Assembly (NCBI RefSeq): GCF_000613725.1
Contig: NZ_BAJN01000007.1
Span: 80,868 to 144,867, forward strand
Direction of reading: 5' to 3'
Length of the DNA stretch: 64,000 nucleotides
From: Hoylesella pleuritidis JCM 14110
GTDB taxonomy: Bacteria; Bacteroidota; Bacteroidia; Bacteroidales; Bacteroidaceae
Part shown: one piece after another, positions 18,288 through 26,583 of the stretch
Layout of the letters: each line of letters begins with the position of its first letter
Position numbering within the stretch: position 1 is the first letter of the stretch
Notes under the pieces: generated by a model
Told to the model about the DNA's origin: nothing
The model's database searches: none
The model's input: only the letters and a program-made list of their open reading frames with translations
Translations under genes and position numbers: made by a program

Positions 18288-18555
18288 ATATTTTGGACAA
18301 CTTTCATCGCGTTAAATAATGTCAATATTATGACAATCAATTATTTACGAATTGCAAATGGATAACTTTTGAAAAATAACTACAAATATTCTTTTCTCTT
18401 TTGTACAACTAATTGACGATTAATGTATATCCATATTTTCTTAAATTTCAAGTGAACTGATATACCAAAATACTGCATTCGTCGTTCTGCGGACCCCCCT
18501 TTTATAAATATCAGAGACTCAACGAATTAGGAATTTATTACAGATACCTTTGCGA

Positions 18556-18643
18556 AAAACCGTTAAACAGTTCGCGTTTAACCGTTAGATGCACAGCGTT
18601 TAACGGTCTTTCGTAGTGCAATTAACGGCTTTTCGCAGGCCTA
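18556..18643. repeat. Array of 22-bp repeats, locus D
   Basis: Units start at 18556, 18578, 18600 and 18622. Three begin TTAACCG or TTAACGG; the first carries CCGTTAAAC in register. Confidence 0.85.
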
Positions 18644-18795
18644 TCGATAATTTATTGTAAATCAACAACATATCAAAACAAATAAATTTCTATAAGTCTG
18701 CTTTACAATTGATTGATTTTCCTTATCTTTATCAAGAACAATTCATTCGACAAAAATTCGATCGTTCGACATCCGAAAACGGAAAAATCAGCAGA

Positions 18796-18864
18796 ATGAG
18801 TGGCTTTTTAAAAGGAATCATAAGTACTACTATCACCGTCTTTAAAGTTAACCTAATCTATTAG
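18796..18864 (+). CDS. Possible 22-aa small peptide
   Basis: An ATG-to-TAG frame encoding a short hydrophobic peptide with one early lysine (MSGFLKGIISTTITVFKV, then NLIY). A TATCTTTA box lies upstream at 18724-18731, but no good -33 element fits. It could be a chance ORF; I list it only because it is the one orderly reading frame in an otherwise empty 400 bp. Confidence 0.2.
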   Translation: MSGFLKGIISTTITVFKVNLIY

Positions 18865-19005
18865 GTATATGAAATAAGCGCACCATCGGACAATCCCACA
18901 TCATAAAAAAAACAACAGTGTCTGCCATCATTCATTATAGTTCGGAAGAGCATTACGAATGAAGTAAGCCGAGCCTGATAATGAGAACGTTCCCAAGAAA
19001 CAAAA

Positions 19006-19034
19006 ATCCCGACACTCGTAGTGAGTGTCGGGAT
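19006..19034 (-). terminator. Terminator of the OmpA-family gene
   Basis: A 12-bp perfect stem ATCCCGACACTC/GAGTGTCGGGAT with a 5-nt loop, followed on the minus strand by TTTTTG, 24 bp past the stop. Confidence 0.85.
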
Positions 19035-19057
19035 CGGGAATTATCCTCAAAGATAAT

Positions 19058-20275
19058 TTAATTGTCGGTTTTCGAACCGTCGTTGAATGTGGCAACACGA
19101 TTGAATTCTACCTCCTCGAAGAGTTTGTCGGTAGCACCCATACCCTTGGTTGTCAGACGACTGCCGGAAATTTTGTACTTCTTAATGAGCGCCATCTTCA
19201 CTGCCTCGGCACGATCCTCAGACAATTTCTGGTTGATTTCCTTGCTACCTTCGGGCGAAGCATAGCCGCGAATCTCAATCTTAGCACCCCTATGCTTACG
19301 CATATACTGAGCAATCATCTCAATGGGTGCATACTGTGCGGGGTCGATCACACTCTTGCCCTGACGGAAAATAACGGTAGGCTGCAAATTGGTAGCTGTT
19401 GCAGGCTTTACGTATTTAGGTTTCTTGTTGCAAGCATCGAGTGCATCCTGCAAGTCGCCAATCTTCCGATCTTTGGCTGCTAATTGCGCGTCTTTGTCAT
19501 TCAAATTGCTACGAAGCTTATTAATCTTAGCATTGAGACCGTCGATTTCTGCCTGATCACGTCCTTCTGCATAGACAAAGTTGTGCGTACCGTTACTGTT
19601 TCCGAACTTGTAGACAATGCCGGCATTGAGTTGTGCATAACCGTGATTGATGTTGTAAGCCACCTTAGAATGACCAAATGCAATGGCATCGTCGGCTACA
19701 GCATCGTTCAATCCCCAGATAAATGCAGGCTCAATGTAAACCTGCCAAGCCTTAGCCTCACCGAGATTGAAAGCAAAATCCAGTGCGATTTTAGAAGTCA
19801 GATTATCGCCTTTCTTACCAATGGAAACGAGACGGCCCATATTGTCATACTCACGATAAGCGTAGTTGAAACCACGATTACCGAAAGCGTGTCCCCAACC
19901 GAAACCAGCGAGGGCAATAACTTCAAACGCACGAGGTTCACCTTGATATCCGCCAAACCAGTTGCTAAGATTAACGGTACCCAACAAAGAAGTGTTCAGG
20001 AAACGAACAGCCGTACCTGTCGAGCGATAAGGCTTGTTAGAGAAATAAGCATTACTCTCAACAGCCAAGCCGAAAACAGGCGTAAAGTAACGACCGATGC
20101 GCAATCCAACATTCGGATTCAAGTCGCCCATCCACCTATGACCGGTAGCTTTAGTGGACAAACCACCGTTGATACCGATGTAGAAGTTGTCGAAAGTCTT
20201 ACTTTCTTTCACAGTCTGAGCAGAAACAGATGTTGCCAACAATGCAGCAGCAAACATTAAAAATACTTTTCTCAT
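19058..20275 (-). CDS. OmpA-family outer-membrane protein
   Basis: Structural outer-membrane protein that anchors to peptidoglycan, 405 aa. Order: signal peptide (MRKVFLMFAAALLATSVSAQ), an N-terminal eight-strand-type barrel (about 25-220; for example FYIGINGGLSTKATG and YAQLNAGIVYKFGN), a short coiled coil (EIDGLNAKINKLRSNLND), a Pro/Lys linker and the OmpA C-terminal domain (VIFRQGKSVIDPAQYAPI, then KIEIRGYASPEGSKEINQKL and EDRAEAVKMALI). It is monocistronic, with a promoter at 20335-20365 and a strong terminator. Related proteins are among the most abundant outer-membrane proteins of the group. Confidence 0.93.
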   Translation of the reverse strand: MRKVFLMFAAALLATSVSAQTVKESKTFDNFYIGINGGLSTKATGHRWMGDLNPNVGLRIGRYFTPVFGLAVESNAYFSNKPYRSTGTAVRFLNTSLLGTVNLSNWFGGYQGEPRAFEVIALAGFGWGHAFGNRGFNYAYREYDNMGRLVSIGKKGDNLTSKIALDFAFNLGEAKAWQVYIEPAFIWGLNDAVADDAIAFGHSKVAYNINHGYAQLNAGIVYKFGNSNGTHNFVYAEGRDQAEIDGLNAKINKLRSNLNDKDAQLAAKDRKIGDLQDALDACNKKPKYVKPATATNLQPTVIFRQGKSVIDPAQYAPIEMIAQYMRKHRGAKIEIRGYASPEGSKEINQKLSEDRAEAVKMALIKKYKISGSRLTTKGMGATDKLFEEVEFNRVATFNDGSKTDN

Positions 20276-20334
20276 TCTCTCAAAATTAATTATTATATCA
20301 ATAAAATATTCCTATCAATGATTCTTGACGGCTG

Positions 20335-20365
20335 CAAAGTAATAAAATAATCTTGGAACAGCCAA
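20335..20365 (-). promoter_or_regulatory. Promoter for the OmpA-family gene
   Basis: Minus-strand TTTG, 20-bp spacer, TTACTTTG (one mismatch to TAnnTTTG). Confidence 0.6.
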
Positions 20366-20383
20366 ACAAAAAACCTCGAAAAG

Positions 20384-20399
20384 TATGTTTTAAAACATA
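20384..20399. promoter_or_regulatory. 16-bp perfect palindrome upstream of cobU
   Basis: TATGTTTTAAAACATA lies between the divergent OmpA and cobU transcription units, just upstream of the OmpA -33 element. It could be an operator; no regulator is identified. Confidence 0.3.
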
Positions 20400-20502
20400 T
20401 TTACCAGGATTTTTAACAATAAAAGTATTTTTTATATCAGCGAAAACTAAAAAATCAAAAGCCGAAAAGCAGGCTTTATCGACTTTTTATTATCTTCGCA
20501 AA

Positions 20503-21048
20503 ATGAAACATGTCATCCTCATTACAGGCGGACAACGCTCGGGAAAGAGTGCGTATGCAGAGCAATTGGCACTCCGCCTATCGCCTCGACCCGTGTATCT
20601 GGCCACTGCCCACATTGGGGACGATGAGTTTCGCGAGCGCGTCAGATGCCACCGAGAACGACGAGGCGATTGCTGGACCAACCTTGAAGAGGAGAAATAT
20701 CTGAGCCAATACGACCTATATAATAAGGTGGTGGTAGTTGACTGCATCACGCTTTGGTGCACGAATTTCTTTTATGACAGGTTAGAAACAGACAGAGAAC
20801 TGCCCGATATAAATGCTGCCTTACGCGAAATCAAAGCCGAGTTCGACCAATTGACGGCGCAGGAAGCCACGTTCATCTTCGTTACCAACGAGATCGGAAG
20901 CGGCGGCGTAAGCACAAACGCCGTACAACGCCGATTTACCGACATGGAGGGATGGATGAACCAATATGTCGCCCAGCGTGCCGATAAAGTGATTCTGATG
21001 GTGTCGGGCATCCCTGTAACAATCAAAGATTCCGACAGAAAAAGATGA
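20503..21048 (+). CDS. cobU: Adenosylcobinamide kinase / guanylyltransferase
   Basis: Phosphorylates adenosylcobinamide and transfers GMP to give adenosylcobinamide-GDP. About 181 aa from ATG 20503 (MKHVILITGGQRSGKS), which puts the P-loop at residues 9-16 as in CobU; the frame is open upstream but that part is AT-rich and unlike the family. Other motifs: VYLATAHIGDDEF, HRERRGDCWTNLEEE, VVVVDCITLWCTNFF, FVTNEIGSGGVSTNAVQRRF. It overlaps cobT by 4 bp (ATGA) and opens a four-gene cob operon. A TATCTTCG box sits just before the ATG (20491-20498). Confidence 0.95.
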   Translation: MKHVILITGGQRSGKSAYAEQLALRLSPRPVYLATAHIGDDEFRERVRCHRERRGDCWTNLEEEKYLSQYDLYNKVVVVDCITLWCTNFFYDRLETDRELPDINAALREIKAEFDQLTAQEATFIFVTNEIGSGGVSTNAVQRRFTDMEGWMNQYVAQRADKVILMVSGIPVTIKDSDRKR

Positions 21049-22079
21049 GAAAATTTAATATACAACGCCCCGATCACTCTCTGCGGACCGCCATTCAAGA
21101 CAAAATAGATAATCTTAATAAACCACGAAGATCATTAGGCGTACTCGAAGAGTTGGCGATACAGATTTGTTTGGTACAACATACGTTGTCACCCGCACTG
21201 CATCGGCCACATCATCTGCTGTTGGCCGGTGACCACGGCATTACGGACGAGGGTGTGAGCGTGTCGCCTCGTGCCGTTACTTGGCAGCAGATGGTGAACT
21301 TCACACGCGATGGCGGCGGTGTGAATATGTTTTGCCGACAGCACGGATTTGAACTGATGCTCATAGATATGGGCGTGGATTACGATCTCACGGTCTATCC
21401 CGCGATTCTCAACCGCAAGATAGCACGAGGCACGCGGAATTTCATTTACGGGCCGGCAATGACTCCGGCACAATTCAAACAGGCTATCGATACGGGTGCA
21501 TCGCTCGTGGACGACTGTCGAAACAAGGGTTGCAACATTCTCTGCATTGGTGAAATGGGCGTTGGAAATACTTCGCCTTCGAGCATCTGGACAAGTATTT
21601 TCGGTGATATTCCGCTGGCAGAATGTATCGGAGCCGGGGCGGGACTCGACGGAGCCGGCGTCTGCCACAAACACGATGTTCTACAACGCGCAATGGCATC
21701 AGCACATTGTGAAACGGCAGAAGAGATTATCCAACACTTCGGCGGATTCGAGATGGTGGGCGCCATCGGGGCTATGCTGCGTGCGGCCGAACTCGGAATT
21801 CTTATTATAATCGACGGATTCATTATGTCGGCCTGCATTCTCGCTGCTTCCAAACTTTACCCGCAGATACTCGATTATGCCGTTTTCGGACATTGCGGAG
21901 ACGAGAGCGGGCATCGCCGACTACTACAATTGATGAATGCACAGCCCCTGCTCCACTTAGGACTCAGGCTCGGCGAGGGAACGGGCGCACTCTGCGCTTA
22001 TCCCATTATAGACAGTGCTGTGCGGATGATGAACGAAATGAACAACTTCAAAGATGCGAAAATCGATAAATACTTTTAA
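21045..22079 (+). CDS. cobT: Nicotinate-nucleotide-dimethylbenzimidazole phosphoribosyltransferase
   Basis: Activates the lower ligand base of cobalamin by making alpha-ribazole phosphate. 344 aa, the family length. It contains HHLLLAGDHGITDEGVSVSP, TWQQMVNFTRDGGGVNMFCR, GEMGVGNTSPSSIWTSIF and the catalytic-region segment GFEMVGAIGAMLRAAELG with FGHCGDESGHRRLL near the end. It is coupled to cobU and overlaps cobS by 26 bp. Confidence 0.96.
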   Translation: MRKFNIQRPDHSLRTAIQDKIDNLNKPRRSLGVLEELAIQICLVQHTLSPALHRPHHLLLAGDHGITDEGVSVSPRAVTWQQMVNFTRDGGGVNMFCRQHGFELMLIDMGVDYDLTVYPAILNRKIARGTRNFIYGPAMTPAQFKQAIDTGASLVDDCRNKGCNILCIGEMGVGNTSPSSIWTSIFGDIPLAECIGAGAGLDGAGVCHKHDVLQRAMASAHCETAEEIIQHFGGFEMVGAIGAMLRAAELGILIIIDGFIMSACILAASKLYPQILDYAVFGHCGDESGHRRLLQLMNAQPLLHLGLRLGEGTGALCAYPIIDSAVRMMNEMNNFKDAKIDKYF

Positions 22080-22872
22080 ATGGTACGACCGTCCCTGGAC
22101 CGCGCTGCTCTTCTTCACACGCCTGCCTTGGTGGCGAATTCATCAGCCGCCAAAAGACTGTTACAGGTCGGTGGTAGAATACTGGCCGCTCACTGGTTGG
22201 CTTACAGCAATCTGCACGGCTACGACTTTGTACTTCGGAACATTGCTGTTTCCTTATTCTGTCAGCGTGATTCTGGCTCTTTCGGTTCGTCTTCTCCTCA
22301 CAGGCGCGCTGCACGAAGACGGCCTGGGCGACTTTATCGACGGCTTCGGCGGAGGCGGGACCGACCGACAACGCATTCTTGACATTATGAAAGACTCGCA
22401 CATCGGCACTTACGGCGTTTTAGGATTGGTCGTCTATGAAGCGCTGTTGGCCGCTGCACTCATCTCGATGCCTCCTTTTGTTGCTGCAATCGCTATCTTG
22501 GCAGCCGACCCATTCTCAAAAATGGTCGCCGGACAAATCGTGATGATGATGCCCTATGCACGCCACGAAGAAGACGCGAAATCGGAAATCATCTACCGAC
22601 CTATCAATATCCGCGCAGGAATAGGTCTGGCCGTGCAAGGGCTGTTGCCGATCGTACCGCTGTTTTATTTCATCGGCGACGCACTGAGATGGGAACTCGT
22701 AGTGTTCGTTCCGTGCATCATGATGTATATTTTCTACCTGCTTATTGGGCGGCGACTACGCGGATATACCGGCGATTGTTGCGGCGCCCTGTTTCTGTTG
22801 ATCGAACTGAGCTTTTATCTCAACATCCTTGCACAGACAAATGGGAAAATTCTACCGAATCTTTTATTTTAA
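22054..22872 (+). CDS. cobS: Adenosylcobinamide-GDP ribazoletransferase
   Basis: Integral membrane enzyme joining adenosylcobinamide-GDP to alpha-ribazole (phosphate). 272 aa with several membrane segments (for example TAICTATTLYFGTLLFPYSV and LLAAALISMPPFVAAIAILA). The family signature LTGALHEDGLGDFIDGFGGG and ILDIMKDSHIGTYGVLGL is clear. The start at 22054 overlaps the last 26 bp of cobT, so translation is likely coupled. Confidence 0.95.
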   Translation: MRKSINTFKWYDRPWTALLFFTRLPWWRIHQPPKDCYRSVVEYWPLTGWLTAICTATTLYFGTLLFPYSVSVILALSVRLLLTGALHEDGLGDFIDGFGGGGTDRQRILDIMKDSHIGTYGVLGLVVYEALLAAALISMPPFVAAIAILAADPFSKMVAGQIVMMMPYARHEEDAKSEIIYRPINIRAGIGLAVQGLLPIVPLFYFIGDALRWELVVFVPCIMMYIFYLLIGRRLRGYTGDCCGALFLLIELSFYLNILAQTNGKILPNLLF

Positions 22873-22884
22873 ACGATATATACA

Positions 22885-23403
22885 ATGGAAGTAGTTCTCA
22901 TCAGACATACCAGCGTCGACGCACCCAAAGGCACGTGTTACGGATGGTCAGACGTGCCCGTAGCTGAAACTTTTGAGCATGAAGCCGCCGAAACCAAGGC
23001 ACAACTCGCTGTCTATACACCTTTCGATGCTGTCTTTTCTTCGCCCTTGACGCGTGCCCGCAAGTTGGCTGCTTTCTGTGGGTATGCCCACCCCGAAATC
23101 GATGACAGACTCAAAGAGATGTATATGGGTGACTGGGAGATGCAACGATATGATGAAATCGAGGACGGAAGCCTGCAACAATGGTATAACGACTATATGC
23201 ATCTTGCGGCGACCAACGGTGAGAGTTTTCCGATCTTATACGCTTTTCTCGACGAACTGAAAAGTCGTCCGTACCATCGCTCCGCCATTTTTGCTCACGG
23301 TGGCGTACTCATCTGTGCGGGAATCTACGGCGGTCTGTTCTCCTCTGACCACGCTTTCGAGCATCTCACGCCCTATGGAGGCATCGAAGTGATTCGGATT
23401 TAG
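22885..23403 (+). CDS. cobC: Histidine phosphatase family, likely alpha-ribazole phosphatase
   Basis: Removes phosphate from alpha-ribazole-5'-phosphate or cobalamin-5'-phosphate. 172 aa; begins MEVVLIRHTSVDAPKGTCYG, with the catalytic RH pair at the start, FSSPLTRARKLA, and a second histidine in IFAHGGVLICAG. Position as the last gene of cobU-cobT-cobS supports the cobalamin role over other histidine phosphatases. 12 bp separate it from cobS. Confidence 0.85.
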   Translation: MEVVLIRHTSVDAPKGTCYGWSDVPVAETFEHEAAETKAQLAVYTPFDAVFSSPLTRARKLAAFCGYAHPEIDDRLKEMYMGDWEMQRYDEIEDGSLQQWYNDYMHLAATNGESFPILYAFLDELKSRPYHRSAIFAHGGVLICAGIYGGLFSSDHAFEHLTPYGGIEVIRI

Positions 23404-23523
23404 TTAAGAGTTGGGAATTCATAACGTAACATAAGTCCGACGAATTATCAATGCATAGGCCATCGGCGCTTCAAACATCACAGCACCCGCATTCACAACA
23501 GCGGAACAGCTGTGTTTGTCGAT

Positions 23524-23590
23524 ACTCCGTTACGGCGCTTATCGTAACTCCGTTGCTACGATTGCCGTAACTCCGTTGTAGTTCCGACAG
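23524..23590. repeat. Array of 23-bp repeats
   Basis: Three units start at 23524, 23547 and 23570, each opening with ACTCCGTT and ending in a CGTA-type tail. Sequence and period differ from the 22-bp family, but layout and intergenic location are alike. Confidence 0.75.
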
Positions 23591-23672
23591 CAGTCAGAAG
23601 AGGGTTCTTCTCAAAACTTACGCTAATGTATCATTCCCCACTTTCAACTTTCAAACATTAACTCTCAACTAT

Positions 23673-23704
23673 AAAAAAAGCCGGGTGCAATCTCTGCAGC
23701 CAGC
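23673..23704 (-). terminator. Terminator of the ffh-folD-kor operon
   Basis: An imperfect stem (GCTGGCTGCA/TGCACCCGGC on the minus strand) followed by seven T residues, about 35 bp after the korC stop. Confidence 0.7.
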
Positions 23705-23737
23705 CTTCCAAATTAGAGAGTTATAAAAATCAAGTTA

Positions 23738-24280
23738 TTAATCTTGTTTAATAATTTTCATTCCTTCTTCCACAGCCTGCATATTCAGCGGAATGAGACT
23801 GTGATGGCGCTCGGGGAGCGTTTTATAAAGCGCCTTGTTCAAACCGTTGGTACTCACGATAGAACAAACTTTGAGTAGTCCGCCTAAAACAATCATATTA
23901 AAGACCTTGGCATTGTGCATCTCGGCAGCCTTATCCATCGCATCAATACGATAAATCATAATGTCTTTGCGGACAGGCGGAGTCATTATTCCATATCCGT
24001 CATAAATCAAAATACCGCCTGGCTTGACCTTGGGTGCAAACTTATCCAATGACGGTTGGTTGAGAACGATGGCCACATCATAGTGGCTGAGAATGGGCGA
24101 AGAAATTCGATCGTCGCTAATGATAACCGTCACATTGGCCGTTCCGCCGCGTTGTTCGGGGCCATAAGCCGGCATCCACGTTACTTCCTTACCCTCCATC
24201 AGTCCCGAATAAGCCAGAATCTTGCCCATCGAGAGCACCCCCTGACCACCGAAACCCGATATGATAATTTCTTTCTTCAT
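23738..24280 (-). CDS. korC: 2-oxoacid:ferredoxin oxidoreductase gamma subunit
   Basis: 180 aa, the gamma (catalytic-core) subunit of a Kor/Vor type enzyme that converts a 2-oxoacid, CoA and oxidised ferredoxin to acyl-CoA, CO2 and reduced ferredoxin. Motifs: IISGFGGQGVLSMGKILAYS at the N-terminus, WMPAYGPEQRGGTANVTVII and YDVAIVLNQPSLDKF. It is last in the order ferredoxin - alpha - beta - gamma. The substrate (2-oxoglutarate or branched-chain 2-oxoacid) cannot be decided by eye. Confidence 0.9.
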   Translation of the reverse strand: MKKEIIISGFGGQGVLSMGKILAYSGLMEGKEVTWMPAYGPEQRGGTANVTVIISDDRISSPILSHYDVAIVLNQPSLDKFAPKVKPGGILIYDGYGIMTPPVRKDIMIYRIDAMDKAAEMHNAKVFNMIVLGGLLKVCSIVSTNGLNKALYKTLPERHHSLIPLNMQAVEEGMKIIKQD

Positions 24281-24290
24281 CTTTCTTCAC

Positions 24291-25055
24291 TCATTTCGTC
24301 GTGTCCTTGAAGTCACCTTTCGGATAGGCTTCAAACATCTTTTCTTCCATCCATTTGTTCGCCTCGACAGGAGTCATCTTCCACCCGCTGTTACAGGTCG
24401 ATACAATTTCGACCAAGGATGAACCTTTTCCGGCCATTGATGCGTCAAAAGCCTTACGAATGGCACGTTTGGCTTTGAGGATGGACGACACTGTTTCGAC
24501 GCTCTGCCGAGTGACATAACACGTGCCGGAAAGACGCGATGCCAAATCAGTGATATTCAACGGATAGCCGTGGAGTTCGGGATCGCGACCGTAAGGACAC
24601 GTCGCCGTCTTCTGTCCTACAAGTGTAGTGGGAGCCATCTGTCCACCCGTCATACCGTAAATGGCATTGTTGATAAAAATAATCACGATATTATCGCCAC
24701 GATTGAGCGCGTGAATGGTTTCGCAAGTACCAATACAGGCCAAATCGCCATCGCCTTGATACGTGAACACCAAGCGATCGGGCCACAGATGTTTGATGGC
24801 CGAAGCCACAGCCGGCGCACGTCCGTGGGCTGCCTCCTGCCAATCGATATCAAGATAACGATAAGCAAACACGGCACATCCAACAGGGCAAACGCCCACT
24901 GACTTATCTTCCATCTGCATCTCTGCGATGACCTCCGCCACCAACTTATGCACTACTCCGTGCGAGCATCCGGGACAATAGTGCATCGCCGTATCGTTCA
25001 TCAACACCGGTTTCTGATAAACGAGATGTTCGGGTGCAATGATCTGATTCTCCAT
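24291..25055 (-). CDS. korB: 2-oxoacid:ferredoxin oxidoreductase beta subunit (TPP-binding)
   Basis: 254 aa. Thiamine diphosphate-binding subunit: YCPGCSHGVVHKLVAEVI, the TPP/Mg motif GDGDLACIGTCETIHALNRG with FINNAIYGMTGGQMAPTT, and a conserved VEIVSTCNSGWKMTP near the C-terminus. It directly abuts korA (stop and start contiguous at 25055/25056). Confidence 0.93.
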   Translation of the reverse strand: MENQIIAPEHLVYQKPVLMNDTAMHYCPGCSHGVVHKLVAEVIAEMQMEDKSVGVCPVGCAVFAYRYLDIDWQEAAHGRAPAVASAIKHLWPDRLVFTYQGDGDLACIGTCETIHALNRGDNIVIIFINNAIYGMTGGQMAPTTLVGQKTATCPYGRDPELHGYPLNITDLASRLSGTCYVTRQSVETVSSILKAKRAIRKAFDASMAGKGSSLVEIVSTCNSGWKMTPVEANKWMEEKMFEAYPKGDFKDTTK

Positions 25056-26135
25056 TTAGAATTTCTCTTTCAATACTTGTACTATCTCATCAGGTTCTGG
25101 CACGATACCTCCTAAACGACCAAAATATTCTACGGGTACAGCTCCGTTTACAGCCAGTCGCACATCTTGCACCATCTGACCGGCATTGATCTCCACAACT
25201 AAAACGCCTTTTTTGCCTTTTGCCATTGCAGCGATCTGTTTAGAAGGAAACGGCCACAGTGTAATGGGTCGAAACAGACCAACTCTTACGCCCATACTAC
25301 GAGCTATTTCGAGCGCTTTCTCAGCAATACGGGCCGCACTTCCGAACGAGACAATCAGATAATCGGCATCGTCTGTCTGCAAGGTTTCATATCTCACCTC
25401 ACGCTCTTTAATCTCGTTGTACTTCTCTTGAAGATGAAGATTGCGCGCCTCCATCGTTTCGGGTTTCAATTCGAGCGACGTAATCACATTGGGATTACGA
25501 TCTGCCGTGCGTCCGAATGTCGCCCAAGGACACTCACGTTTTATTTCTTCCTCTGTGCGACGAGGCTTGAAAGGCGGTAACACCACTTTCTCCATCATCT
25601 GTCCGATAATGCCGTCACTCAGAATCATAGCCGGATTGCGATACCTGAAAGACAACTCGAAAGCCAGATCCACGAAGTCAGCCATTTCTTGTACAGATGC
25701 CGGAGCCAGCACGATAACATTATAATCGCCGTTTCCACCGCCCCTCGTGGCTTGGAAATAATCACTCTGCGAGGGTTGAATCGTTCCCAAGCCGGGTCCC
25801 CCGCGCTGCACATTGACAATGACACCCGGCACCTCTGCGCCTGCCATATACGCAATACCTTCCTGCATCAGTGCAACACCAGGACTGGAAGATGAAGTCA
25901 TCACTCGCTTGCCTGCACCGCCACCACCATATAGCATATTAATAGAAGCCACCTCGCTCTCGGCCTGCACGACCGCCATACCCGTGGTTTCCCACGGTTT
26001 GAGCAGTGCTAATGTCTCAATAATCTCGCTCTGCGGCGTGATCGGATAGCCGAAATATCCGTCTACGCCACAACGAATGGCAGCATTGGCTATCGCTTCG
26101 TTACCCTTCATCAATGTTATTTCCTGTTCAGCCAT
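25056..26135 (-). CDS. korA: 2-oxoacid:ferredoxin oxidoreductase alpha subunit
   Basis: 359 aa. Contains CGVDGYFGYPITPQSEIIET, AESEVASINMLYGGGGAGKR, VMTSSSSPGVALMQEGIAYM, PGVIVNVQRGGPGLGTIQPS and the C-terminal transketolase-like domain (VGLFRPITLWPFPSKQIAAM, LVVEINAGQMVQDVRLAV). Proteins of this kind in Bacteroidales are often named VorB. Preceded by the ferredoxin gene with a 9-bp gap. Confidence 0.92.
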   Translation of the reverse strand: MAEQEITLMKGNEAIANAAIRCGVDGYFGYPITPQSEIIETLALLKPWETTGMAVVQAESEVASINMLYGGGGAGKRVMTSSSSPGVALMQEGIAYMAGAEVPGVIVNVQRGGPGLGTIQPSQSDYFQATRGGGNGDYNVIVLAPASVQEMADFVDLAFELSFRYRNPAMILSDGIIGQMMEKVVLPPFKPRRTEEEIKRECPWATFGRTADRNPNVITSLELKPETMEARNLHLQEKYNEIKEREVRYETLQTDDADYLIVSFGSAARIAEKALEIARSMGVRVGLFRPITLWPFPSKQIAAMAKGKKGVLVVEINAGQMVQDVRLAVNGAVPVEYFGRLGGIVPEPDEIVQVLKEKF

Positions 26136-26144
26136 AATGTTTCC

Positions 26145-26378
26145 TCAATCCTCTTTCTTCATTCGATATACGGTGATACATCCGTCCGGACAAACGATTC
26201 CACACGATGCACATCCCGTGCACTCATCGGGTCTCGCCGCTTCCACGTAAGGATAGCCGTGGACATTCACTCTTTTCTGTGCCAAAATGATAACACTCAT
26301 CGGACAGGCTTCTATGCAGAGGGAGCACCCCTTGCACCGATCCGTATCTACCACGATGGCACCTTTCATCTTACTCAT
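26145..26378 (-). CDS. korD: 4Fe-4S ferredoxin subunit of the 2-oxoacid oxidoreductase
   Basis: About 77 aa with two 4Fe-4S motifs: CKGCSLCIEACPMSV and CTGCASCGIVCPDGC. It delivers electrons from the Kor complex. ATG 26376-26378 (MSKMKGAIVV) is chosen: an earlier ATG at 26420 would overlap the small TPR gene and adds residues unlike ferredoxins. Confidence 0.9.
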   Translation of the reverse strand: MSKMKGAIVVDTDRCKGCSLCIEACPMSVIILAQKRVNVHGYPYVEAARPDECTGCASCGIVCPDGCITVYRMKKED

Positions 26379-26403
26379 ATTGTTTTTGTATTCTGGCAAT
26401 CTG

Positions 26404-26583
26404 TCAGGGATTATAGGCATCCTTATTATAAAAGTTCAGAATAGACTCCAACATCTCTTTAGCCTGTACGGCTGGGCTGCCAGAATCAAGGGCAATGGCC
26501 TCCATATAATTGTTGAGGGCCATCTGCCAGTTGCCTCCTTTGCGGTATTCATTACCCAAACGGTAATACTCCTCGCTTGTCAT
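26404..26583 (-). CDS. Small TPR-like protein (59 aa)
   Basis: Read directly on the minus strand: [20 protein letters not shown], then MALNNYMEAIALDSGSPAVQ and a helical tail ending KDAYNP. The first 34 residues match one tetratricopeptide motif (RLGNEYRKGGNWQMALNNY...AIALDSGS). Its ATG overlaps the folD stop as TAATG (26581-26585) and it ends 25 bp before korD, so it is part of the operon. A role in protein-protein contact for the Kor complex is possible but unproven. It is small enough that automatic gene calling can miss it. Confidence 0.75.
   Translation of the reverse strand: MTSEEYYRLGNEYRKGGNWQMALNNYMEAIALDSGSPAVQAKEMLESILNFYNKDAYNP

Larger units (their letters stand above)
18192..19057. 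other. Intergenic region between nrdD and the OmpA-family gene
   Basis: This 866-bp AT-rich stretch holds the nrdDG promoter (18259-18287), 22-bp repeat array D (18556-18643), a possible 22-codon ORF (18796-18864) and the terminator of the OmpA gene (19006-19034). The rest shows nothing I can assign. Confidence 0.65.
23404..23737. other. Intergenic region between cobC and korC (convergent)
   Basis: This 334-bp gap between two 3' ends contains a three-unit 23-bp repeat array (23524-23590) and the minus-strand kor terminator (23673-23704). No gene is seen. Confidence 0.65.

Noticed and set aside
20276..20502. Cobalamin riboswitch upstream of cobU
   Set aside because: The 227-bp gap is AT-rich, with no B12-box-like or other conserved riboswitch sequence; only a 16-bp palindrome and promoters are seen.
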